In this document: positions 17,771-27,558 of the stretch, one piece after another | Layout of the letters: each line of letters opens with the position of its first letter | Position numbering within the stretch: position 1 is the first letter of the stretch | Source of the DNA: Zobellia barbeyronii | GTDB taxonomy: Bacteria; Bacteroidota; Bacteroidia; Flavobacteriales; Flavobacteriaceae | Direction: 5' to 3' | DNA: 64,000 bases | NCBI RefSeq assembly: GCF_018603515.1 | Contig: NZ_JACATN010000002.1 | Coordinates: 962,077-1,026,076, forward strand | Notes under the pieces: model-generated | The model's database searches: none | Told to the model about the DNA's origin: nothing | Seen by the model: the letters and a program-made list of their open reading frames with translations, nothing else | Translations under genes and position numbers: made by a program

Positions 17771-18592
17771 TTACTTTTCTAAGCTCTTTAAATACTCTAA
17801 GCTTTGAGGTACTTGCTCAACTACACTAGATGATTCGTCTTCAATGAACATATACTCGATACCCAATTCCTTAGCTTCGGCAACAATACCAGCAATATCT
17901 ACTTGACCTTGACCCAGAACTACGTTAGTTTCATGGTCTTCTTGTCCCGTATTATTCCCTTTAACACCTTTTTCCATATCCTTCAAGTGGAGTAAAGTGA
18001 ATTTAGATTTGTACTTTTTCATCAATACCAAAGGGTCTGCACCACCATGTTGCGCCCAAAACACATCTAATTCAAAAGTATAGTCTGTAGCGTTCTGAAT
18101 CATATAGTCGAATAAGGTGCCATCTTCATAAGGGCGAAATTCATACCCATGTGGATGATATGCCAATGTAATACCGTTTTCTTTTAAAAGTTTACCGGCC
18201 TTGTTAAATACCTCGGAAGCATGTTTGGTTTCTTCCAAATCCCATTTGTTATCATCATGAGGTACCCAAGCACACATGACATACTTGGCGCCATATGCTT
18301 TTGCATCTTCCACTACTTGCTGTGCATTTTTCTCTAAATCGCCAAATTTAGCTCCTACACTTACCACATCCAGACTATTTGATTTCAATAATTTCTTGAA
18401 TTCATCTAGCGGCAAACCGTAAGTTTCGCCTCCTTCAATTTTCGTGATTCCCCACCCCTGAATAGTTTCAAGTGTTCCGGGTACATCTGTCTTAAACTGA
18501 TTTCGTAAACTATAAAGTTGCAAACCTACTTCTTGTGCCGATAGTGATACCGTGAAAAGGGCGGTTGCAATAAAAATATTTATTTTTTTCAT
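17771..18592 (-). CDS. Exported sugar phosphate isomerase/epimerase-family TIM-barrel protein
   Basis: 273 aa, signal peptide MKKINIFIATALFTVSLSAQ, then an AP-endonuclease-2/xylose-isomerase-like TIM barrel (GLQLYSLRNQF, GWGITKIEGGETYGL, LAYHPHGYEF, ELDVFWAQHGGADP, HLKDMEKG, and a metal-ligand Glu in FIEDESS). Being exported it cannot act on sugar phosphates. Next to a GMC/subunit-3 dehydrogenase it fits a periplasmic enzyme acting on 3-keto-glycosides, since members of this superfamily are known to cleave or epimerise them; that is inference. It is the last gene of a probable three-gene unit and is closed by a hairpin terminator. Confidence 0.85.
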   Translation of the reverse strand: MKKINIFIATALFTVSLSAQEVGLQLYSLRNQFKTDVPGTLETIQGWGITKIEGGETYGLPLDEFKKLLKSNSLDVVSVGAKFGDLEKNAQQVVEDAKAYGAKYVMCAWVPHDDNKWDLEETKHASEVFNKAGKLLKENGITLAYHPHGYEFRPYEDGTLFDYMIQNATDYTFELDVFWAQHGGADPLVLMKKYKSKFTLLHLKDMEKGVKGNNTGQEDHETNVVLGQGQVDIAGIVAEAKELGIEYMFIEDESSSVVEQVPQSLEYLKSLEK

Positions 18593-18641
18593 TTTCTTGT
18601 ATTTTGATTAAAAGCTGATGGTTGTTCTAAACCAGGTTTAT

Positions 18642-19364
18642 CTATGTTAGTAAATTTCCCTTTTCGTCCCATTCAGCAATATCGTTTCTCTTACTTTGAT
18701 CCACACATTTTGCAATCCATTCTGGATCATATGCTACACCATGCTTTTTAAGAACCTCATCTGGAACACCGTCCCAAACATTGGGTGAATTACCCTTGTA
18801 CCCCAAATCTGCAATTCCCACTTTAGACGTGTAGTAACCTGTAACCACAAGATTACGCATCAATGCGAAAAATTGAATTTCTAAGGGTTGTTCATCCAAT
18901 GGTATATCCAAATCATGGTTACAGATTGTATCCAAAATCTGTTTTTGTTGCTCCAAGGTAGCTTCTTTAAACTCTATTTCATTATCTGAATTAGATCTGT
19001 GGTCTAACCACATTAGACCTCCCAATAACGTATTCTGCATATCGGGCATATCTTTACCAATAAATTCAATAAATGCTGGAACATCTGCTTCAATAGGACC
19101 ACCGTGCGGTTCTTTTGGCGGAAGGATAACGGTGCTTAAAACAGCAATGGTTTCCATCTCATGTTCGTTGAACAATTGCTCCGCATTCAATTTTTCTACA
19201 CGCTCAATTTCTTTAGGCGTCCTGCCATAATAATTGGTATCTGTAGTAACTGCTGTTTCTGGCAATACGGGCTCGTCTCCTTCGGTCTTACATCCGTGAA
19301 AGGCAAGCGCCGAAGCTCCTGCACCAAGAATCATGGTCTGTATACTCTTTCTTCTGTCCATCAT
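18642..19364 (-). CDS. Gluconate 2-dehydrogenase subunit 3 family protein (Tat-type signal)
   Basis: 240 aa. The N-terminus MMDRRKSIQTMILGAGASALAFHGC has the twin-arginine pair, hydrophobic stretch and a terminal Cys, so it looks like a Tat substrate, perhaps lipidated. The rest is the helical subunit-3 fold (LFNEHEMETIAVLSTVILP; FFALMRNLVVTGYYTS; PNVWDGVP). In characterised FAD dehydrogenases of this class the small subunit carries the catalytic subunit across the membrane. Its start overlaps the stop of the GMC gene by one base (TAATG), as expected for a complex made in fixed ratio. Confidence 0.92.
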   Translation of the reverse strand: MMDRRKSIQTMILGAGASALAFHGCKTEGDEPVLPETAVTTDTNYYGRTPKEIERVEKLNAEQLFNEHEMETIAVLSTVILPPKEPHGGPIEADVPAFIEFIGKDMPDMQNTLLGGLMWLDHRSNSDNEIEFKEATLEQQKQILDTICNHDLDIPLDEQPLEIQFFALMRNLVVTGYYTSKVGIADLGYKGNSPNVWDGVPDEVLKKHGVAYDPEWIAKCVDQSKRNDIAEWDEKGNLLT

Positions 19365-21082
19365 TACAGGTTTTGTTGTTTCAATTGTTCAATAATATAA
19401 TCCGATGCTCTCCAAGACAAGGCCAAGATGGTCCAAGTACAATTTTTATCGGCTTGAGAAACGAATGGTCCTGCATCAACTATAAAAACATTGTCCACAT
19501 CGTGCAATTGGTTGAACTTGTTGGTTACAGAAGTTTTGGGGTCATTACCCATTCGGGTAGTTCCTACCTCATGGATAATTTCTCCTGGAGCATGAAGACC
19601 ATAGTCCTTATCCTTGCCTGGTTTATTCAAATAGATTCCACCCATATTATGGGAAATCTCTTCAAAAGTATCCTGCATATGCTTCGCTTGGCGAACCTCA
19701 ATATCTGACCATTTATAATTGAATTTTAGTACAGGAATACCATAATCGTCTACAGTAGTCGGGTCTATCTCACAGTAATTTTCCTTTACCGCTAAACCTT
19801 CTCCTCTACCGCCAAAACCTACTATTGCTCCATAATACCGCTTAACGTCATCACGCAGTTTATCTCCATAACCACCAGTGGGTTGTCCCACCAATTTATT
19901 AAAACTGTCCTGATCAAAACCGAAGCCGTAATTAGGTTGCCCCATACCGCCCCAAACTTCAATATGATATCCTCTAGGAAAACCTAATGCTTTATTGTCT
20001 CCCCACCAAGGTGAATAAACGTGCATACCTCCTACACCATCTTCGTTATAAGAAACATCTCGATCCATTAAGTCTGGTACGAAAGCCATACCACTACTAC
20101 CGGTAGAATCATGTAAATATTTACCAACAAGGTCACTACTATTTCCTAGACCGTTTGGATGTTGCTTGCTCTTACTATTTAAAAGAATACGTGCCGAACT
20201 ACAAGCCGATGCTGCCAGTACAACTACTTTAGCTTTTAACTTATACTCTTTTCTATCTTCTTTATTGATGTACGAAACACCAGTTGCCTTACCTTCTGCA
20301 TTGGTAGTTACCTCACGTACCATAGCATTCACGAAAATCTTTACTTGACCACCGTTCTTTTGAGCAGGAAAAATTAAACAACTACCAGCTGAGAAATCTG
20401 CATATACAGAACATGACCTTGAACATTGTCCGCAATAAAAACAGACTCCACGCTCATTATTAATTCGTTTCGTAAGCATTGAAAGCCGACCAGGAATTAC
20501 AGGAATACCAGATTTTTTAGCTCCTTTTATATAAAAAAGTTCATGTAACCTTGGTTTTGGTGGAGGGAGAAAAAAACCGTCTGGGTCATTTTCTAAACCT
20601 TCGTTGGTACCAAAAACCCCAATTAATTTATCAACTTTATCGTAGTATGGTTTTACATCATCATAACCTATTGGCCAATCCTCACCATGACCATCACGTG
20701 TCTTTCCTTTAAAATCTTTTGGTCCAAATCTTAATGAGATTCTTCCCCAGTGGTTCGTTCGCCCACCTAGCATTCTAGAACGCCACCATCTAAAATTAGT
20801 GCCCTCTGCCTGAGTATACGGTTCACCGTCAACCTCCCAATCACCATAGGACATATCCCACTCACCAAAGGCACGTGTGGTACCTGCACCACGACGTGGA
20901 GAATCATAAGGGTTCTTTAATTGAGTCATTGTTTTGGGATCTGCAGGATCGAAGAAAGGACCTGCTTCTACAACGGCTACTTTTAAACCGGCATCTGCCA
21001 GTTGTTTTGTAGCCATACCTCCACCTGCCCCGGAGCCTACGATAATAACGTCGTACTCCTCAGGGTTTTCCTTTATTTGCAT
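19364..21082 (-). CDS. GMC-family FAD oxidoreductase with Fe-S Cys motif
   Basis: About 572 aa from MQIKENPEEYDVIIVG; the nine upstream codons would need a TTG start. FAD-binding GSGAGGG (about 14-20), the GMC substrate domain, and a C-terminal GTTRMGNDPKTSV plus ADKNCTWTILALSWRASDYI segment. A Cys cluster CFYCGQCSRSC (about residues 213-223; Cx2Cx2Cx3C) resembles the Fe-S ligands of bacterial FAD glucose dehydrogenases and glucoside 3-dehydrogenases. There is no signal peptide of its own, which matches export by the Tat-bearing subunit 3 encoded next. It probably oxidises a sugar or glycoside and passes electrons to a cytochrome c. Substrate unknown. Confidence 0.92.
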   Translation of the reverse strand: MQIKENPEEYDVIIVGSGAGGGMATKQLADAGLKVAVVEAGPFFDPADPKTMTQLKNPYDSPRRGAGTTRAFGEWDMSYGDWEVDGEPYTQAEGTNFRWWRSRMLGGRTNHWGRISLRFGPKDFKGKTRDGHGEDWPIGYDDVKPYYDKVDKLIGVFGTNEGLENDPDGFFLPPPKPRLHELFYIKGAKKSGIPVIPGRLSMLTKRINNERGVCFYCGQCSRSCSVYADFSAGSCLIFPAQKNGGQVKIFVNAMVREVTTNAEGKATGVSYINKEDRKEYKLKAKVVVLAASACSSARILLNSKSKQHPNGLGNSSDLVGKYLHDSTGSSGMAFVPDLMDRDVSYNEDGVGGMHVYSPWWGDNKALGFPRGYHIEVWGGMGQPNYGFGFDQDSFNKLVGQPTGGYGDKLRDDVKRYYGAIVGFGGRGEGLAVKENYCEIDPTTVDDYGIPVLKFNYKWSDIEVRQAKHMQDTFEEISHNMGGIYLNKPGKDKDYGLHAPGEIIHEVGTTRMGNDPKTSVTNKFNQLHDVDNVFIVDAGPFVSQADKNCTWTILALSWRASDYIIEQLKQQNL

Positions 21083-21172
21083 ATGTTGTTTGTTAGTTTG
21101 TTTGCACAATTTAAAATAAAAAGTGTATCCCTACCACTTTTTTAACACTGGGTTTCACGTCTACTTTTACAA

Positions 21173-23284
21173 CTAGAAGTTTTTTAATTGCCTAAGAGCT
21201 TCATCTATAGTTTTTACAGGAAGTTTACATGTTGTATTCTGACATACATAGATAAATGTATTATCTACCACATAACGATCTTTAAAAAGAGGCGCTTCAC
21301 TCTTTGCTTTGCTTCCCACTATCAAAGAATTTGATAATTGAATTTCGTTTAAAGCCTTCACCAAAATATCTGCGTCTTTACCCACTACTGCAATCTCAAA
21401 ATAAGGATACGTATTATTTAATAGAAGCGAATTCCATTTTGAATAACTTGGTGCACTTTCTTTAATCGCTGGCACCATTGCAGATAACATTAGTTTTGAC
21501 TTTGCAGTGTAGTCCGTATTATACTCCAAATGCCCCAATTGAAAAAGATTATTTGCCATGACTGCATTGGGAGAAGGGATTACACCATCATCGGTCTTAA
21601 TTATTTTAGCGATGAGATTATTGCCTTCATTATAATGGTACATACCGGATGCTTCATCTGCAAAATCTTGTTCTACCGTCTTATTCAACTCCTTGGCAAA
21701 ATTGAGGTATTCCGTATTTAAAGTAACTCCATAAAGTTGAAGCGAAGCATCTATCATGAAAGCATAATCCTCAATAAAACCTTCTTTACGCTGACTTCCT
21801 TTTTTATACGTATGTACTAGATTTCCGTTTTGATAGGAATTCGATTTTATGAAAGAAAAAACACTTTCGGCTTTTTCTAAAAATTCATTCTGACCAAAAG
21901 CCTTGTAAGCATCTACCAATCCATTAATTAAAAGAGCATTCCAAGATGTTATAATCTTATCATCGCTTCGTGGGCGTACTCTTTTACTTCTTGCTTCTAA
22001 CAGTTTTTTATTCCATTCGGATTTTATAAAATTTAGCTTACTCTGCTCTATACCGTGCTCCTTTACGAACGTAACATCATCTACCTTTCTGTGTAAAACA
22101 TAATTTTCATGCTCCCAAACAGCTTCTTTGTTTATAGTGTAATAGTCCGAAAAAAGTGCAAAACCATCTCCCAAAACCGACTTTAATTCTTCTTCTTTCC
22201 AAACATAGAATTTACCTTCTTCCCCTTCACTATCTGCATCCAAAGCGGCATGGTAGCCTCCATTCTCATCTTTCATTTCCCTGTCTAGAAAGTCTATAGT
22301 TTCCCAAACCACATCTTTGTACGCATCATCTTTAAAAATAGTATATGCTTTGGAATACAGACTTAATACCTGAGCATTATCGTAAAGCATTTTTTCAAAG
22401 TGTGGCACTTTCCAAAAGGCATCTGTGCTATATCTATAAAATCCACCACCTATCTGGTCGTAAACACCACCCAAGGCCATTTTATCTAACGTATTTCTAA
22501 CATGATTCTTGGCTTTTTCGTCTTTTACTAAATCAGCATAATTTAATAGAAAATCTAGATTTGTGGGAATCATAAATTTCTGAACGCCCTTTTCTCCACC
22601 TTCTTCTAAATCCCAGTTCTGACTCCAATTTTCAACACTGGTTTTTACAGCTTCTTTGGTTATAGCTTCAAAATCCTTTGCAGGCTCTACTAAATTAGCT
22701 TCGGCAATACCAGCTGCCACCATATCCGAATATTCTTCGGCCTTTTTAGGATCATTTTTATATAGCTCGCTTATTTTGGTCAGTACTTTTGTCCACTGGT
22801 CTTTAGTATGATAAGTTCCCCCGTAAAGAGGTTTTCCGTTGGGTAATGTAATGACATTTAAAGGCCACCCACCATTTCCTGAAATCAATTGCAATGCAGT
22901 CATATACACTTGATCAACATCTGGGCGTTCTTCACGATCTACTTTAATATTGATGAAGTTATCGTTCATGATTTTTGCGACCTCCTCGTTCTCAAAAGTC
23001 TCGTCTTCCATTACGTGGCACCAATGACATGAAGAATAGCCAATACTAACCAATACCAATTTGTTTTCTTTTTTGGCTTCCTCTAATGCTTCTTGGCTCC
23101 AAGCTCTCCAATTTACAGGGTTATGGGCATGCTGCAGCAAGTAAGGACTTGTTTCCTCAGCAAGGGCATTTGTGTATTTATGTGTTTTCACTTCCTGCTC
23201 GGTTTTATTCTCTTTGCATGAAACATTAAAAAACATGACTAGCATTATAAAACCGGTCAAAAATCTAGAAAATATTAAGGTCAT
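21173..23284 (-). CDS. DUF255 thioredoxin-domain protein (YyaL/SPATA20 family)
   Basis: 703 aa. A lipoprotein-like signal ([10 protein letters not shown]) precedes the diagnostic DUF255 start: [17 protein letters not shown], then the thioredoxin-like [14 protein letters not shown] (CxxC), [14 protein letters not shown] and GNGGWPLNV. The C-terminal two thirds is an alpha/alpha-barrel like N-acylglucosamine epimerases ([44 protein letters not shown]). The cellular role of the family is unsettled. Here it lies between the GMC dehydrogenase and an acetylesterase on the same strand. Confidence 0.92.
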   Translation of the reverse strand: MTLIFSRFLTGFIMLVMFFNVSCKENKTEQEVKTHKYTNALAEETSPYLLQHAHNPVNWRAWSQEALEEAKKENKLVLVSIGYSSCHWCHVMEDETFENEEVAKIMNDNFINIKVDREERPDVDQVYMTALQLISGNGGWPLNVITLPNGKPLYGGTYHTKDQWTKVLTKISELYKNDPKKAEEYSDMVAAGIAEANLVEPAKDFEAITKEAVKTSVENWSQNWDLEEGGEKGVQKFMIPTNLDFLLNYADLVKDEKAKNHVRNTLDKMALGGVYDQIGGGFYRYSTDAFWKVPHFEKMLYDNAQVLSLYSKAYTIFKDDAYKDVVWETIDFLDREMKDENGGYHAALDADSEGEEGKFYVWKEEELKSVLGDGFALFSDYYTINKEAVWEHENYVLHRKVDDVTFVKEHGIEQSKLNFIKSEWNKKLLEARSKRVRPRSDDKIITSWNALLINGLVDAYKAFGQNEFLEKAESVFSFIKSNSYQNGNLVHTYKKGSQRKEGFIEDYAFMIDASLQLYGVTLNTEYLNFAKELNKTVEQDFADEASGMYHYNEGNNLIAKIIKTDDGVIPSPNAVMANNLFQLGHLEYNTDYTAKSKLMLSAMVPAIKESAPSYSKWNSLLLNNTYPYFEIAVVGKDADILVKALNEIQLSNSLIVGSKAKSEAPLFKDRYVVDNTFIYVCQNTTCKLPVKTIDEALRQLKNF

Positions 23285-23352
23285 AGTACGCTTCTTATTC
23301 CACGAAATTATATGAATACCGTGCGTTGAATTAAAAATTAGTTACTTACCAA

Positions 23353-24741
23353 TTACTCACTTTTAAAGGACGAAGCCGGCAAACCTGCTGCATTGAAAAG
23401 ATTTGGTTCTGCAATATTGTCCCATGCAAAACGCACATTTAAAGGTTCCTTAACTTCTTTTGAAGACAAAATAACCTTATCATTTTTAATTATCGCCTTC
23501 GCGGGATGGTATGTTCCATCAGCGCCAGCTACTTCAAAATGAGTGACTTTTTTCCCTTTAGACATAAGTCCGGCTGAATGGTCAAAAATCACCTCTATCT
23601 TTTTTCCTTGCGGATGCACCTCTTTAAAAAGCGGGCCGTAAACTTCTCCTTCAAAACTATTATAGGTTTCCTTTAAAGCTAAATTCGCAAGACGTAAACC
23701 TACGTCTTGTTTGTTGGTTGGATGAATATTATCTATTGTAGCTATATCACTTACGACTACCATACCAGAATTTGGTATCGTTTTCAGAACACGCCTCTGT
23801 GCATCTCTAATCAGTACCCCTTGTTCTGGTTCTTTATAGTTAAATGGCGCAATTTGCACGTAATAAAATGGAAATTCAGAATCCCACGCGTCTCGCCATG
23901 AGCCTACCATTTCAGAAAAAAGTTTACCATAAACATCAGACCTACCTCTATTAGACTCCCCTTGGTACCAGATAGTTCCGGCAATTTTAAAAGGAGTAAT
24001 AGCATGTACCATTCCGTTATATAAATGTGATGGAGAAACAGGGCTCCATTGCGTTTCTTCCACACTTTCGGCAGAAGTTTTTAAATCTTCATTTTCATCA
24101 AAAACCGATTTAGGCGTCCAAACTTCGGCAGGAGTACCTCCCCAAGCATTATCAATAAGTCCAATTGGAACATTTAATTCCCCTTGTAACCTTCTTGCAA
24201 AAAAATAAGCAACTGCACTAAAATCTTTCATAGTCTCAGGAGCACAAACTTCCCAAGTACCCGGTATATTATCTTGAGGATAGTCTGAAGTACGTCTAGC
24301 AATTGTAAAAAATCTAATGTTAGGGTAATTAGCGTTTTTTATCTCCTCTTCTGCATTGTCAATACCCTTGTCAGTAGTTGCGCTCCACTGCATATTAGAT
24401 TGGCCGGAAGCTAACCAAACCTCGCCAATCATAATATTTTTCAATACTATCTCAGTATCATTGCCTTTAAAGTTAATTTCATAAGGACCGCCAGCTTCAG
24501 GGGTATTTATTTCAAGATTCCATTTTGCATTTATGGTTGTTTTTACTTTGTATTCCTTGTTGTCCCAACTTGTAAGAACGGTAACTTCTTCCCCTGTATC
24601 TGCCCATCCCCAGAGCAAAACTTTATCATTTCGCTGTATCACCATATTATCTGAAAATATATTGGGCAATTCAATTTTAGCCCATATGGGTTGACAAGCG
24701 AGTGCTAATAAAAAAGTAACAATAAAAAATTTAGGTTTCAT
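23353..24741 (-). CDS. Secreted sialate O-acetylesterase-type SGNH hydrolase
   Basis: About 462 aa from the ATG giving signal MKPKFFIVTFLLALACQPIWA; the longer frame needs a TTG start. A beta-sandwich with LPNIFSDNMVIQRNDKVLLWG comes first, then the SASA domain: ASGQSNMQW (Ser nucleophile, block I), IWYQGESN (block III) and IHPTNKQDVGLRLA (catalytic His). The family removes O-acetyl groups from sialic acids and from plant or algal glycans; in this carbohydrate context a polysaccharide acetylesterase is more likely than true sialate metabolism. It is divergent from the Gfo/Idh/MocA gene at 24861. Confidence 0.92.
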   Translation of the reverse strand: MKPKFFIVTFLLALACQPIWAKIELPNIFSDNMVIQRNDKVLLWGWADTGEEVTVLTSWDNKEYKVKTTINAKWNLEINTPEAGGPYEINFKGNDTEIVLKNIMIGEVWLASGQSNMQWSATTDKGIDNAEEEIKNANYPNIRFFTIARRTSDYPQDNIPGTWEVCAPETMKDFSAVAYFFARRLQGELNVPIGLIDNAWGGTPAEVWTPKSVFDENEDLKTSAESVEETQWSPVSPSHLYNGMVHAITPFKIAGTIWYQGESNRGRSDVYGKLFSEMVGSWRDAWDSEFPFYYVQIAPFNYKEPEQGVLIRDAQRRVLKTIPNSGMVVVSDIATIDNIHPTNKQDVGLRLANLALKETYNSFEGEVYGPLFKEVHPQGKKIEVIFDHSAGLMSKGKKVTHFEVAGADGTYHPAKAIIKNDKVILSSKEVKEPLNVRFAWDNIAEPNLFNAAGLPASSFKSE

Positions 24742-24860
24742 ATAAATAGATATTAGTTTGATCAAGATTTAAATATACCAAATTATTAAAGTACCCCAAT
24801 ACTATAGTGATAATTGTAATGATTTAAATATCTTTAGAAAGCGAACCGAACACAAAACCA

Positions 24861-26237
24861 ATGCACAAAAAAATCAGTTCTTTAAGCCGAAGGAATTTTA
24901 TTAAAGGCACCTCTAGTCTCATGGCATTATCCACCTTTGGAGCTTATGGACTAGACTTTGCAAACAGAGAGAAACCATTACGAGTTGCACTGATAGGAAC
25001 AGGTTGGTACGGAAAAAGTGATCTTTTCAGGCTTATACAAGTAGCTAATGTAGAAGTGGTATCATTATGTGATGTGGATCAGCACATGCTTGCTGAAGCA
25101 GGGAAATTAGTTGCCCTTCGCCAGAAATCCAAAAAGACCCCTCGCCTCTACGCCAACTATAAAGACATGCTTGCGGAGAAAGATTTAGATATCGTTCTTG
25201 TGGGAAGTCCTGACCACTGGCATGCGCTCCAAGGTATAGATGTATTAAAATCAGGAGCTCACCTCTACCTTCAAAAACCCATAAGTGTAGACGTAATGGA
25301 GGGCGAAGCTTTAATTGCAGCTGCAAATAAGTACGGAAAAGTTATTCAAGTGGGCACCCAACGGAAAAGCACACCTCATTTAGTAGAGGCAAAAAAGAAT
25401 ATAGTAGATGCCGGTTTATTGGGTAAAATCTCTCATGTAGAAATTTGTTGCTATTACCATATGCGGTCCAACAAAAACCCGCCTGTTCAAGAAGTACCCG
25501 ATTTTTTTAATTATGATATGTGGACAGGTCCTGCCCCATTAAGACCTTTTGATGGATTACCTCATAGAGGGTGGTGGCGTGCTTTCATGGAATATGGAAA
25601 CGGGATAATGGGTGACATGTGCGTTCATATGTTAGATACGGTACGATGGATGCTTGATTTGGGATGGCCAAAAAGAATAAGCTCTACAGGTGGTATTTAT
25701 GTACAAAAGAATGGGAAGTCCAATATTGCCGATACCCAAACTGCCATTTTTGAATTTGATGAGCTAGATTGTGTTTGGAACCATAGGTCTTGGGGAACAT
25801 CCTCCGACCCTGAATATCCATGGTCCTTTAAACTCTATGGAGAAAAAGGAACACTTTCTGGAGATGTTATGAAATATGATTTTGTTCCAACAGGCAAAGA
25901 TCAAAAAATTCACGGTGACGTAATCTATGAAAGAGAACAATACCCCGAAGACTTAACAGAAAAGGGAATTGAACTACATGCCGCACCTGCTACAAGAGCT
26001 CACATGTTAGATTTTTTAGCGGCAATAGAAAATGGAACGCAACCAATAGCTAACATTCAACAAGCGCATATTTCCACTGCCAGTTGTATCCTTGCCAATA
26101 TGGCCATGAAACTTGAGAGGCCTTTGATTTACGATCAAAAACAGATGATTGTAATGAATGACCCTGAAGCCACCAAATTGCTACAACGCAGTTACAGAAA
26201 AGGTTGGGAGCATCCTCTTCCGGAGATGTTTAGGTAA
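24861..26237 (+). CDS. Tat-exported Gfo/Idh/MocA family oxidoreductase
   Basis: 458 aa. The Tat signal SRRNFIKGTSSLMALSTFGAYG lies at residues 9-30. A Rossmann domain follows (VALIGTGWYGKSDL, VVSLCDVD, VGSPDHWHAL) with LQKPISVDVMEG replacing the common EKP loop, then the C-terminal alpha/beta domain (GNGIMGDMCVHMLDTVRWML). Exported members keep a tightly bound NAD(P) and can act as self-contained glycosidases or epimerases on sugars through 3-keto intermediates; whether this one does is inference. It stands alone and is divergent from the acetylesterase gene. Confidence 0.9.
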   Translation: MHKKISSLSRRNFIKGTSSLMALSTFGAYGLDFANREKPLRVALIGTGWYGKSDLFRLIQVANVEVVSLCDVDQHMLAEAGKLVALRQKSKKTPRLYANYKDMLAEKDLDIVLVGSPDHWHALQGIDVLKSGAHLYLQKPISVDVMEGEALIAAANKYGKVIQVGTQRKSTPHLVEAKKNIVDAGLLGKISHVEICCYYHMRSNKNPPVQEVPDFFNYDMWTGPAPLRPFDGLPHRGWWRAFMEYGNGIMGDMCVHMLDTVRWMLDLGWPKRISSTGGIYVQKNGKSNIADTQTAIFEFDELDCVWNHRSWGTSSDPEYPWSFKLYGEKGTLSGDVMKYDFVPTGKDQKIHGDVIYEREQYPEDLTEKGIELHAAPATRAHMLDFLAAIENGTQPIANIQQAHISTASCILANMAMKLERPLIYDQKQMIVMNDPEATKLLQRSYRKGWEHPLPEMFR

Positions 26238-26378
26238 ATATTATACACTGTTATCCGAATTGATAAAAAATCAATTCAACTTTTGACATAAAGCGAAGAT
26301 CTTAATAGAGCTTTCTCAAAGTATGTACCTTACAACGATAATATCCTCATTTTTAAATAATTTTAAAGCCGATGTTAC

Positions 26379-26407
26379 TCTTGTAAGAATATAAATCGAC
26401 ATCTTTG
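26379..26407 (+). promoter_or_regulatory. Possible promoter of gmd-fcl
   Basis: Upstream of gmd, CTTG (26380-26383) and CATCTTTG (26400-26407, one base off TAnnTTTG) form a Bacteroidota-like promoter 38 bases before the ATG. The 16-base spacer is shorter than usual. The rest of the 207-base gap shows nothing else I can name. Confidence 0.35.
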
Positions 26408-26444
26408 CGCAAGTAAATAAAAAAAACCATTAGAACTCGGCATT

Positions 26445-27557
26445 ATGAAAAAATGTTTGATTACAGGAATTACAGGACAAGATGGAGCATACTTGGCTGA
26501 ATTTTTATTAAAAAAAGGATACCAAGTTCACGGACTTAAAAGAAGATCCTCTCTTTTTAATACTGATCGAATTGACCACTTATATCAAGATCCTCATGTT
26601 GAAGGTAGAAACCTTCATCTTCACTACGGTGACATGACAGATAGTACAAACCTTATTCGCCTTATAAAGGAAATAGAACCAGACGAAATTTACAACTTAG
26701 CGGCAATGAGCCACGTTGCGGTTTCTTTTGAGACTCCTGAATATACTGCAAACGCAGATGGTATAGGTACTTTGCGTATTTTAGATGCTGTGCGTCTTTT
26801 AGGTCTGGAGAAAAAAACCAGAATCTATCAGGCTTCAACTTCTGAGCTATACGGAAAGGTACAAGAAGTACCTCAGTCAGAAACTACTCCGTTTTACCCT
26901 CGTAGCCCTTATGCTGTTGCAAAAATGTACGCATATTGGATTACGGTAAACTATCGTGAGGCTTACGGCATGTATGCTTGTAACGGTATACTTTTTAACC
27001 ATGAATCTCCTATTCGTGGGGAAACTTTTGTAACTCGTAAAATTACAAGAGCTGCTTCTAGAATTGCATTAGGTCTTCAAGACAAGATATACTTAGGTAA
27101 CCTTGATGCTAAAAGAGATTGGGGTCATGCAAAAGATTACGTAAGAATGATGTGGATGATTCTTCAGGCCGATGAGCCAGAAGATTGGGTAATTGCTACC
27201 GGTAAAACCACCACTGTTCGTGATTTCGTGAAAATGAGTTTTGCGCAAGCAGGAATAGAAGTTGAATTCAAAGGAGAAGGTATTGATGAAAAAGGAACAA
27301 TTGTTTCTTGTAGCAATCCTGATTACCAAGTTGAAATAGGAAAAGAAATCGTTTCTGTAGACCCAAGGTACTTTAGACCTACAGAGGTTGATTTACTTAT
27401 TGGTGACCCAAGCAAGGCTAACAATAAATTAGGATGGATTCCTAAATATGATTTGAAAGACTTGGTTGAAGATATGATGCAAAGCGATTTAAAATTGATG
27501 AAGAAAGACACTTACTTAAAAGAAGGTGGCTACAGAATCATGAACTATTTCGAATAG
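26445..27557 (+). CDS. gmd: GDP-mannose 4,6-dehydratase
   Basis: 370 aa, full length. An extended short-chain dehydrogenase: NADP-binding [15 protein letters not shown] at the N-terminus, [19 protein letters not shown] specific to Gmd, catalytic ASTSELYG and [15 protein letters not shown] (YxxxK), and [14 protein letters not shown]. It converts GDP-D-mannose to GDP-4-keto-6-deoxy-D-mannose in the cytosol, the first step to GDP-L-fucose. fcl follows one base after its stop. The pair probably supplies fucose for surface polysaccharide or glycoproteins and is not obviously linked to the flanking catabolic genes. Confidence 0.97.
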   Translation: MKKCLITGITGQDGAYLAEFLLKKGYQVHGLKRRSSLFNTDRIDHLYQDPHVEGRNLHLHYGDMTDSTNLIRLIKEIEPDEIYNLAAMSHVAVSFETPEYTANADGIGTLRILDAVRLLGLEKKTRIYQASTSELYGKVQEVPQSETTPFYPRSPYAVAKMYAYWITVNYREAYGMYACNGILFNHESPIRGETFVTRKITRAASRIALGLQDKIYLGNLDAKRDWGHAKDYVRMMWMILQADEPEDWVIATGKTTTVRDFVKMSFAQAGIEVEFKGEGIDEKGTIVSCSNPDYQVEIGKEIVSVDPRYFRPTEVDLLIGDPSKANNKLGWIPKYDLKDLVEDMMQSDLKLMKKDTYLKEGGYRIMNYFE

Positions 27558-27558
27558 C

